5,523 bases of DNA from Patescibacteria group bacterium. Its GTDB lineage: Bacteria; Patescibacteriota; Saccharimonadia; Saccharimonadales; CAIOMD01. Below the pieces are notes generated by a model. The model had not been told where the DNA came from. It ran no database searches and saw only the letters and a program-made list of their open reading frames with translations. The stretch lies in NCBI GenBank assembly GCA_030917025.1, contig JAUPVN010000016.1, positions 1-5,523 of the forward strand. The letters run 5' to 3'. This document shows, one piece after another, positions 1 to 5,443 of this stretch (position 1 is its first letter; the number at the start of each line of letters is the position of its first letter). A program made the translations under genes and the position numbers.

Positions 1-582
1 GCCATTGTGGGCAAAAGTGGTTCTGGCAAAAGTACTTTGCTACATATTATGATAGGGCTTGATCACCCCACAAAAGGTGATGTTTTATTTAACGAAAAAA
101 GTATTTTTACAAGTTTTGATACCGATACTTGGCGTGGCCAAAATGTTGGTATTGTTTTTCAGCAGTTTTTTTTGCAACCTAGTGTATCTGTATTAGAAAA
201 CGTAGCATTAGCCCTAAAAATACAGGGAATGGCAAAAAGAGCTCGTCTTAAAAAAGCTCATTTGGCAGTTAAACAAGTAGGTTTGCAAGATAAAGCAAAA
301 AGTAAAGCTAATGATTTGTCTGGTGGCCAAAAACAGCGTGTAGCTATTGCAAGGGCTATAGTTAGTAGCCCATCTATTTTAATTGCAGATGAACCCACCG
401 GAAACTTAGATAGCGAAAATGGTGCTATAGTAGAAGATTTATTGTTTGAGCTAAATAAAACGCTAGGTACAACAATAATTATTGTTACGCACGATGAAGA
501 TTTGGCTAAACGCTGCCAACGAGTTATACGCCTAAAAGATGGCGTAATAGAGAGTGATAATTTGCAAAAGGCGGTAAAATAA
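1..582 (+). CDS. ABC transporter ATP-binding protein, LolD/MacB type (5' end missing)
   Basis: ATPase subunit that hydrolyses ATP at the cytoplasmic membrane face to drive the permease encoded next. The reading frame is open from base 1, so the gene starts outside the window; about 35-40 N-terminal residues are probably missing, and the GTG at base 7 lies inside Walker A and is not a start. In visible numbering (193 residues): Walker A GKSGSGKST at 4-12, Q-loop Gln near 54 (VFQQF), ABC signature LSGGQKQ from 106, Walker B ILIADEP at 126-132 with catalytic Glu131, D-loop GNLDS after it, and switch His164 (VTHDE). The ADEPTGNLDS form is typical of the LolD/MacB/FtsE branch of ABC ATPases. All catalytic motifs are intact. 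Its TAA stop shares one base with the permease ATG, indicating translational coupling. The substrate cannot be read from the sequence; antimicrobial peptide, lipoprotein or peptide export are family possibilities. Confidence 0.95.
   Translation, partial: AIVGKSGSGKSTLLHIMIGLDHPTKGDVLFNEKSIFTSFDTDTWRGQNVGIVFQQFFLQPSVSVLENVALALKIQGMAKRARLKKAHLAVKQVGLQDKAKSKANDLSGGQKQRVAIARAIVSSPSILIADEPTGNLDSENGAIVEDLLFELNKTLGTTIIIVTHDEDLAKRCQRVIRLKDGVIESDNLQKAVK
568..574 (+). promoter_or_regulatory. Shine-Dalgarno-like site for the permease gene
   Basis: AAGGCGG, one mismatch from AAGGAGG, ends seven bases before the ATG at 582 and lies within the last codons of the ATPase gene. It is the only start in the window with a recognisable, well-spaced ribosome binding site. 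It supports the choice of ATG 582 and coupled translation across the TAATG overlap. Confidence 0.5.
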
Positions 583-1844
583 TGCGTGTTTTAGATATTA
601 CCTCTACTGCAAATGCTAATTTGCGCAGATCTAAGCTAAGAACATTTTTAACCTTACTTGCTATTGCTATTGGTACATTTACATTAGCGCTAAGTTTAGG
701 TTTGGGCCAGGGTGTAAAAAATTATATATCATCGCAACTTGGTAGCTTTGAGGATGTAAATTTATATAGAATAATTAAAGACGACGCAAGTAACATACCT
801 GTGGGTTTTGGCAATGGAGAGTTACAAGAATTTGATGGAGAAAAATCTGGTATAAGTGATTTTGATCAATTATTTTTATCGCCCCAAGATATACAAACCA
901 TTAGTGAGGTTAACGGTGTTAGTAATGTTAAGCTGCCGTATTCTGTTACGTTTGATTATGCCGTGGGCGCTAGTGGGGTAAAGTATAATGCTCCTGCAGA
1001 AGTTGCTTTTTCTGAACTTAATTTAAATATTGTGGCGGGTAACGATTTGCAAGATAACGATAGTAAGCAAATATTATTGTCTCGTAAGTTTGTGCCAATT
1101 TTGGGTGTTGAAACATCTGATAAAGCAGTGGGCAAAAATATTACCATGTTTTATACTACGGCAAGTGGTCAACAAGTAAGTGAAGAGTTTACCGTTAAGG
1201 GTGTTTTTGAGCCAACCCTAATTGATCAACCTATAAAAATTAGCCAAACCGATGCTGAAAGCATTGGGACAGCACAAGCACCGTTTGGCAAGCCAAGATT
1301 TATAGCAGTTTTTGTAACCAAGGATGAATCAATTTCTGATACGGTTTTTAAACAATCTTTTGCAGATAATAACTTTAACGCCAGAAGCGTTGCAGACGTT
1401 AATAGCACTTTAAACAATATCGTAACAGGTGTTCAGCTAGCTTTGGGTGCTTTTAGCGCAATTGCAATATTGGCATCTATAGTTGGGGTAGTTAATACGC
1501 TATTTATGGCAGTATTAGAACGCACGCGTGAGATTGGTTTGTATAGAGCCTTGGGCGCAAAACCTAAAACAATTTTTGCACTATTTAGTGTAGAAGCTGC
1601 TTTACTTGGTTTTTGGGGCAGTGTATTTGGTTTAGCGGGTGCCTTTATTGCCCAATATGCAATAAACTCTATAGCAAACAATACCTTTTTAAAGGGAATA
1701 GAAGGCTTGCAACTACTTGCAATTACGCCAAGTTTGGCGTTAATAATTGTTAGCGTGATTGCCTTAATAACTCTGCTTGCTGGTATTTTACCAGCCCTAA
1801 AAGCTAGCCGGCTAGACCCAATAGAGGCCCTACGGTACGAATAA
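582..1844 (+). CDS. ABC transporter permease, FtsX/MacB-like
   Basis: Membrane subunit of the transporter powered by the preceding ATPase; 420 residues, close to usual MacB-type permease length when the ATPase is a separate protein. Layout: short cytoplasmic N-terminus with the family-typical LRRSKLRTFLT at 14-24, TM1 about 21-43, a large extracytoplasmic domain about 44-280 (MacB periplasmic core-like, rich in Asp, Asn and Ser), then three helices about 282-310, 331-360 and 379-404. The cytoplasmic loop ERTREIGLYRALGA (313-326) and the C-terminal PALKASRLDPIEALRYE (404-420) are hallmark FtsX/MacB sequences; the loop is the expected contact to the ATPase. The four-helix plan fits a mechanotransmission-type (type VII) ABC system rather than a channel. 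ATG 582 overlaps the ATPase stop and has a good Shine-Dalgarno-like site. No HlyD/MacA adaptor is visible; one could lie upstream of the window. Substrate unknown. Confidence 0.93.
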   Translation: MRVLDITSTANANLRRSKLRTFLTLLAIAIGTFTLALSLGLGQGVKNYISSQLGSFEDVNLYRIIKDDASNIPVGFGNGELQEFDGEKSGISDFDQLFLSPQDIQTISEVNGVSNVKLPYSVTFDYAVGASGVKYNAPAEVAFSELNLNIVAGNDLQDNDSKQILLSRKFVPILGVETSDKAVGKNITMFYTTASGQQVSEEFTVKGVFEPTLIDQPIKISQTDAESIGTAQAPFGKPRFIAVFVTKDESISDTVFKQSFADNNFNARSVADVNSTLNNIVTGVQLALGAFSAIAILASIVGVVNTLFMAVLERTREIGLYRALGAKPKTIFALFSVEAALLGFWGSVFGLAGAFIAQYAINSIANNTFLKGIEGLQLLAITPSLALIIVSVIALITLLAGILPALKASRLDPIEALRYE

Positions 1845-1849
1845 TAAAT

Positions 1850-2554
1850 ATGAAAGTTAAGTTAAAAAACAATTTGACACTAATTACTATAGTAATAATT
1901 GCTATTTTACTATTAATGGTAGCTAGTTATTTTGTTTGGCGTACTTTTATACATAAAGATACTGTTGTTCAGCAAAGTACTGTTAGTAGTAGCGATTCGG
2001 CTCAGCCATTAAACCCCACTAATACAGAATCTATTAGTTTAAACAGTAATAAGCCACAATCTGGTCCAAACGCACTTAGCGTAAAAGAGCCAAGCGATAT
2101 TAGCGCAAGTTTGGGTTCTGGGCAAAAACAAAGTACCTCTAGTGGTAGTAGCAGCTCTAATTCTAGCCAAAATATTCCGGGGCCAGAAACTTTTGGGGCT
2201 TTTGAGCAATATAAAGATAGCCAAAGTGTTATGTATCAAGACTTGCAAGTAGGAACAGGCGCAGAGGTTACGGCAGATTCACAAGTAGCGGTTTTATATA
2301 AAGGTTATTTAACTAGTGGTGCTTTGTTTGACCAATCTCGTGCTGGTAATGATGGCAAGCTGCAACCTTTTATATTTAGCCCCGCCGCCGGCCAAGTTAT
2401 TGCTGGTTTTGCGCAAGGTGTTATGGGTACAAAAGCAGGTAGCGTGCGCAGAGTAATAATACCACCAACCCTAGGTTACGGAGCAGAGGCTCAAAACGGT
2501 ATACCGGCAAATTCTGTTTTAGTGTTTGATATTCAGGTTATAAGCGTTCAGTAA
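1850..2554 (+). CDS. Membrane-anchored FKBP-type peptidyl-prolyl cis-trans isomerase
   Basis: Catalyses cis-trans isomerisation of peptide bonds before proline, assisting folding; here very probably on the outer side of the membrane. The 234 residues comprise a basic N-terminus (MKVKLKNN), one hydrophobic segment about 9-31 with no lipobox cysteine (so an uncleaved signal anchor), a Ser/Asn/Gln/Gly-rich low-complexity linker about 40-112, and one FKBP domain about 128-234. By alignment from memory with human FKBP12, active-site residues are present: Tyr150 (Y26), Phe160-Asp161 (F36-D37), Arg164 (R42), Phe174 (F46), Val183-Ile184 (V55-I56), Tyr210 (Y82) and Phe226 (F99). The usual pocket-floor Trp (W59) is Phe187, a change often seen in bacterial FKBPs. 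Activity is therefore expected. The gene starts five bases after the permease stop with no clear Shine-Dalgarno, so it probably depends on coupling. The ABC pair next to it suggests a shared export or envelope role (inference). Confidence 0.93.
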   Translation: MKVKLKNNLTLITIVIIAILLLMVASYFVWRTFIHKDTVVQQSTVSSSDSAQPLNPTNTESISLNSNKPQSGPNALSVKEPSDISASLGSGQKQSTSSGSSSSNSSQNIPGPETFGAFEQYKDSQSVMYQDLQVGTGAEVTADSQVAVLYKGYLTSGALFDQSRAGNDGKLQPFIFSPAAGQVIAGFAQGVMGTKAGSVRRVIIPPTLGYGAEAQNGIPANSVLVFDIQVISVQ

Positions 2555-2555
2555 A

Positions 2556-2723
2556 ATGGATGATGACAACGTCTTGCCTTGTGAAGATAAGATTGCCTTT
2601 AATAGTAAAAAAGATGCTTTGGGCGCAAAGGCTTTGGCTAAACATAGATACGGCAATAGTTTAGTTGTATATAAATGCAAGTATTGTTTACTTTGGCATT
2701 TGGCAACAGATTATAACAACTAA
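2556..2723 (+). CDS. Small protein with zinc-finger-like CxxC...WH motif, 55 aa
   Basis: A short open frame that begins with ATG one base after the FKBP stop and ends in TAA. The product starts MDDDNVLPCEDKIAF and contains Cys9, then a helix-prone Lys/Ala stretch (about 18-30, KKDALGAKALAKH), then YKCKYCLLWHLA at 39-50. Cys9, Cys41, Cys44 and His48 could bind one zinc ion. I recall small proteins, common in Actinobacteria and their phages, with the same plan: an N-terminal Cys, Ser/Lys-x-x-A helix and a terminal Y-x-C-x2-C-x2-WHL. Their function is unknown to me, so I give none. The frame keeps the codon style of its neighbours, and the near-zero spacing argues for the last gene of the operon. 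No Shine-Dalgarno is visible. It is easily missed because of its length. A chance frame is possible, but the ordered Cys/Trp/His pattern makes that unlikely. Confidence 0.72.
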   Translation: MDDDNVLPCEDKIAFNSKKDALGAKALAKHRYGNSLVVYKCKYCLLWHLATDYNN

Positions 2724-2771
2724 CATTGTTAAAAACTGGTGTATAGCCACCACAAAACAAATACACTGTTC

Positions 2772-2876
2772 TTAAGATGTCCTTACAGGCTATAAATGCT
2801 CGTTTTTTCTTTAACGTATCTACTAATATGTCTCAGAAAAAAGTAACCATTTACATCACTGTAATTTACATCTTAA
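2772..2876. repeat. 9-base inverted repeat in the gap before metG
   Basis: TTAAGATGT at 2772-2780 is the exact reverse complement of ACATCTTAA at 2868-2876, with 87 bases between the arms. It could close a long-range RNA stem or mark two oppositely oriented protein sites. The right arm overlaps the second copy of the ATTTACATC direct repeat, so both may reflect one GATGT-centred binding motif. In an AT-rich gap a chance match is possible. Confidence 0.35.
2849..2872. promoter_or_regulatory. Possible operator: direct repeat ATTTACATC x2 with embedded palindrome
   Basis: ATTTACATC occurs at 2849-2857 and again at 2864-2872, a period of 15 bases. Between and across them lies a perfect inverted repeat, TTACA (2851-2855), four spacer bases, TGTAA (2860-2864). 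If metG transcription starts at 2917, the block covers about -68 to -45, where activators commonly bind. The metG -10 box has no recognisable -35 partner, which would fit a promoter helped by an activator. No regulator can be named; this is inference from repeat structure. Confidence 0.4.
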
Positions 2877-2904
2877 ATAACTAGCGTATTTGTATTGCGG
2901 GGGC

Positions 2905-2910
2905 TATAAT
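2905..2910 (+). promoter_or_regulatory. metG promoter -10 box (TATAAT), likely leaderless start
   Basis: A perfect TATAAT preceded by a GC-rich patch (GCGGGGGC, 2897-2904) that stands out from the AT-rich surroundings. Only six bases (AATATT) separate it from the metG ATG, so the expected transcription start falls on or next to the A of the start codon. There is no TG extension and no convincing -35 at 16-18 base spacing (best is TAGCGT at 2882-2887, 2 of 6 matches). It is the only gap in the window large enough for a full promoter and would serve metG and the genes behind it. Confidence 0.6.
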
Positions 2911-2916
2911 AATATT

Positions 2917-4368
2917 ATGAGCAAATATTATATTACTACTTCTATTCCTTATGTTAACGCAGAACTTCATATTGGCCATGCTATGGAGCTATTACAAGCA
3001 GATGTACTTGCGCGGTATCACCGCCAAAATGGCTACGATGTAGTTTTTGCAACTGGTAGCGACGAACACGGTAGCAAAATTGCAGAAAAAGCTGCAGAAA
3101 AGGGTGTTACTAACCAAGAGTTTGTAGATGCACATGTAACTGCCTTTAAAAAGTTGTTAAAAGAATTACAAATTACTAACGACAGGTTTACACGCACTAC
3201 TAGCCCAGATCACGAAAAGCGTGCGCAAATAGTTTGGAAAAATCTATCTAAATATATTTATAAAAACTCTTATATTGGTTTGTATTGTGTTGGCTGCGAA
3301 GAGTTTGTTACAGAACAAAAAGCTAAAGACAATAATGGAGTGTGCCCTAACCATAATAGACCATACGAACAAGTAAAAGAAGAAAATCATTTTTTTGCAT
3401 TAAGCACATTTACAGACAAAATTAAGCAAGCCATAAATGACGGTACGTTACAAATTGTGCCAGAAACTCGTAAGCACGAAATTATACAGCTTTTAAACGA
3501 GGGTTTAGATGATATTAGTATTTCTAGATCTAAAGAAAAGCTTACTTGGGGAGTAGCTGTTCCGTCTGATTCTAGCCAAGTGATGTACGTTTGGTTTGAG
3601 GCATTATTAAACTATATTACAGTGCTAGGATACCCAGATAGCCCAGATATGGCAGCTTACTGGCCAGCCGATGTGCAAATTGTTGGTAAAGATATTTTAA
3701 GGTTTCATGCTGCTATTTGGCCCGGTATTTTACTTGGCCTTGGTTTAGATTTACCAAAAAAGCTTTACGTGCACGGCTTTATATCATCTGAGGGCAAAAA
3801 AATGAGTAAAACATTAGGTAATGTTGTTGCCCCTGCAGATATTATAGATACGTATAAACTAGATGCTATGCGCTACTATTTTTTGCGCCACATCCCTAGT
3901 TATGGCGACGGTGATTTTAATTGGCAACGCATGAATGAGGTTTACAACAACGAACTTGCTAACGAACTTGGCAATGGAGTTGGCCGTGTAGCCGCCATGA
4001 TTAGCAAATATCAGGATAATATAATAGGAGAGGTTCCACCGGCAGAACACGATATTCACGAATATCAGCTTGCCTTGCAAGAATGCCGTTTTGATAGAGC
4101 CCTAGAAGAAGTTTGGGAGCAAGTAAGGGGGTTAAACCAATATATAGATGCCGTAAAACCTTGGCAAATAGCAAAACAAGGAGATTCCGTGCATTTACAA
4201 GAAGTTTTAGCATTGTGTGTTAGCAATTTGTTAGAAATTGCTGCACTGTTGGCACCATTTTTGCCAGATACATCAGCCAAAATTGCAGTAATGTTTAAAG
4301 ACGGTATTGTGCGCCCGCTAGATGAACCGCTATTTCCTAAAGAACAAGAAAAACCAACTCAAAAATAA
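2917..4368 (+). CDS. metG: Methionyl-tRNA synthetase
   Basis: Cytoplasmic class I synthetase that joins methionine to initiator and elongator tRNA-Met using ATP. 483 residues from ATG 2917. Visible in order: HIGH motif at 18-21 after TTSIPYVNAELHIG, GSDEHG at 47-52, a single zinc knuckle in the connective domain (Cys124, Cys127, Cys143, His146), LDDISISR around 197-204, WFEALLNYI at 226-234, VGKDILRFHAAIWP at 256-269, and KMSKTLGN at 295-302, the KMSKS loop in its KMSKT form as in the Thermus enzyme. A helical anticodon-binding domain follows, with LNQYIDAVKPWQIAK at 406-420. The protein ends just after LFPKE, so the C-terminal Trbp111/EMAP-like tRNA-binding domain of many bacterial enzymes is absent and it may be monomeric. 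A TTG at 2890 would add nine residues but lies upstream of the -10 box and does not match the family N-terminus. The tatD start follows after four bases. Confidence 0.97.
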   Translation: MSKYYITTSIPYVNAELHIGHAMELLQADVLARYHRQNGYDVVFATGSDEHGSKIAEKAAEKGVTNQEFVDAHVTAFKKLLKELQITNDRFTRTTSPDHEKRAQIVWKNLSKYIYKNSYIGLYCVGCEEFVTEQKAKDNNGVCPNHNRPYEQVKEENHFFALSTFTDKIKQAINDGTLQIVPETRKHEIIQLLNEGLDDISISRSKEKLTWGVAVPSDSSQVMYVWFEALLNYITVLGYPDSPDMAAYWPADVQIVGKDILRFHAAIWPGILLGLGLDLPKKLYVHGFISSEGKKMSKTLGNVVAPADIIDTYKLDAMRYYFLRHIPSYGDGDFNWQRMNEVYNNELANELGNGVGRVAAMISKYQDNIIGEVPPAEHDIHEYQLALQECRFDRALEEVWEQVRGLNQYIDAVKPWQIAKQGDSVHLQEVLALCVSNLLEIAALLAPFLPDTSAKIAVMFKDGIVRPLDEPLFPKEQEKPTQK

Positions 4369-4372
4369 TATA

Positions 4373-5137
4373 ATGATAAATTTTGTAGATACTCATTGCC
4401 ACATGCATGAGGCTGATTATGCTTTGCCTAAAAAAGAAGCTCGCGCAAGAGCTAACGCGGCGGGTGTTACAAAAATTATTTGCGTAGGCACAGATGTAAA
4501 AACTAGCCAAGAAGCCATAAGGTATGCCAATAAAACAGATGATACTTGGGCAACAATTGGCCTGCACCCGCACGATGCTAAACTTGGCCAAAAAACCTAT
4601 GATGCTTTGTCTACTTTATTACCAGAAAAATCTGTTGTAGGCATTGGTGAATGTGGTTTAGATTTTTACTACAATTATTCTAGCAAAAAAGATCAAATAG
4701 CTGCACTAGAATTTCAGATGCAACTTGCATTAGATAATAATTTACCAATGGTTTTTCATGTACGTGATGGCTTTGATGATTTTTGGCCGGTTTATGATAG
4801 TTTTAGTGGTATAAGAGGCGTTGTGCATAGCTTTAGCGCATCTAATAAAGAATTAAAACAAGTACTAAAAAGAGATTTATATGTTGGTTTAAACGGTATT
4901 ATGACTTTTACAAAAGATCAAAACCAACTAGAGGCCGCCAAAATAGTACCGCTAGAAAAATTATTGTTAGAAACAGATACGCCTTTCTTGACACCAAAGC
5001 CATTACGTGGTACAATAAACGAGTCAAAGAACATTAGTGTGATTGGTGCGTTTTTAGCAGAATTGCGTGGCGAAGATTTATCTGAGCTGGCATATGTAAC
5101 ATCAGCCAATGCACAAAGCCTTTTCGGCTTAAAATAG
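4373..5137 (+). CDS. tatD: TatD-family metal-dependent hydrolase (putative DNase)
   Basis: Member of the amidohydrolase-fold TatD family, whose characterised members are divalent-metal nucleases (3'-5' exonuclease activity on DNA or RNA, and D-aminoacyl-tRNA deacylase activity in some). 254 residues, the usual length. Metal and catalytic residues are all in place: His8 and His10 (FVDTHCHMH), His65 (IGLHPHDA), Glu93 (VGIGECGLDFYY), His129 (MVFHVRDG), His152 (VVHSFSAS) and Asp202 (LLLETDTPFLTP). ATG 4373 is chosen because it yields the family-typical N-terminus; an in-frame ATG at 4322 would add 17 Lys/Asn-rich residues and overlap metG by 47 bases. It lies four bases behind metG, the same order found in many bacteria, and has no Shine-Dalgarno. 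The symbol is at family level: paralogues (YcfH, YjjV types) cannot be told apart here. Confidence 0.95.
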   Translation: MINFVDTHCHMHEADYALPKKEARARANAAGVTKIICVGTDVKTSQEAIRYANKTDDTWATIGLHPHDAKLGQKTYDALSTLLPEKSVVGIGECGLDFYYNYSSKKDQIAALEFQMQLALDNNLPMVFHVRDGFDDFWPVYDSFSGIRGVVHSFSASNKELKQVLKRDLYVGLNGIMTFTKDQNQLEAAKIVPLEKLLLETDTPFLTPKPLRGTINESKNISVIGAFLAELRGEDLSELAYVTSANAQSLFGLK

Positions 5138-5155
5138 GATAATTTTTGGGTTGTT

Positions 5156-5434
5156 ATGATCAAAGTTTTAGATAAAGTTGCATATTCTGGTAAAATCCCT
5201 GGTAATTCGTTTGAATTGCAAGAATATTTTATTTTTGAAAAAGAATTAGCAGAATCTAGAGATAAAATAGTAAAAGCAGGTATCGGGTTGTTAGCACAAG
5301 CAGTGCCAACAAATAAACCTAATATTTTAGAAGGCGAGCCGACAGACGCAAACGTTGCCTATGTTTTGGGTTTGGTTAAGCAATTATTAGACAGAGAAAA
5401 TAGTACTAAAAAAGATATGGCTAAAGCGGCGTAG
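5156..5434 (+). CDS. Unrecognised 92-aa protein downstream of tatD
   Basis: I do not recognise this family. The 92 residues have no signal peptide or membrane helix, so a cytoplasmic protein is expected. The first 18 residues (MIKVLDKVAYSGKIPGNS) look like a short beta or loop region, followed by an acidic/basic helix about 19-40 (FELQEYFIFEKELAESRDKIV), a more hydrophobic helix 41-50, a Pro-containing loop 51-63, a second helix 64-82 (DANVAYVLGLVKQLLDRE) and a Lys/Ala-rich tail. No cysteines, histidines or tryptophans are present, so no metal site is suggested. ATG 5156 is the only plausible start, 18 bases after the tatD stop; no properly spaced Shine-Dalgarno is visible. Codon use matches the neighbours, and the tight spacing on both sides supports a real gene in the metG-tatD transcript. 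A helical partner-binding or small structural protein is possible but unproven. Confidence 0.8.
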   Translation: MIKVLDKVAYSGKIPGNSFELQEYFIFEKELAESRDKIVKAGIGLLAQAVPTNKPNILEGEPTDANVAYVLGLVKQLLDRENSTKKDMAKAA

Positions 5435-5443
5435 ATATTTATT

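Noticed and set aside
1804..1815. Perfect 12-base palindrome CTAGCCGGCTAG
   Set aside because: It lies within the conserved KASRLDP codons of the permease, and about one such palindrome is expected by chance in a sequence of this length.
956..2248. Minus-strand open frames (for example 956-1147, 1226-1417, 1433-1681, 2039-2248)
   Set aside because: All lie antisense inside well-supported plus-strand genes, have no recognisable motifs and no start signals.
2721..2731. TAACATTGTTA palindrome over the stop codon of the 55-codon gene
   Set aside because: Short, A/T-rich and with a one-base centre; no partner site or promoter is near enough to call it an operator.
2742..2794. 7-base inverted repeat TATAGCC/GGCTATA, with the T-run at 2803 as terminator of the first operon
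   Set aside because: The arms are 39 bases apart, the T-run starts eight bases after the stem, and a 7-base match is expected by chance in a gap of this size.
2890..2916. TTG at 2890 as an earlier metG start
   Set aside because: It adds nine residues that do not fit the conserved MetRS N-terminus, has no ribosome binding site and lies upstream of and across the TATAAT box.
4322..4372. ATG 4322 as the tatD start
   Set aside because: It would add a 17-residue Lys/Asn-rich extension, overlap metG by 47 bases and spoil the family-typical start just before DTHCH; ATG 4373 fits better.
4369..4374. TATAAT overlapping the tatD start codon
   Set aside because: A transcript from it would begin after the ATG, so it cannot serve tatD; it is a by-product of the A/T-rich junction.
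5116..5147. Stem AAGCC/GGCTT at the end of tatD followed by a T-run as a terminator
   Set aside because: The stem has only five pairs and the T-run begins 13 bases past it, beyond the A-rich stretch and the stop codon; too weak to call an intrinsic terminator.
3859..5163. Minus-strand open frames opposite metG and tatD
   Set aside because: They mirror conserved synthetase and hydrolase coding sequence, and their translations show no domain features.
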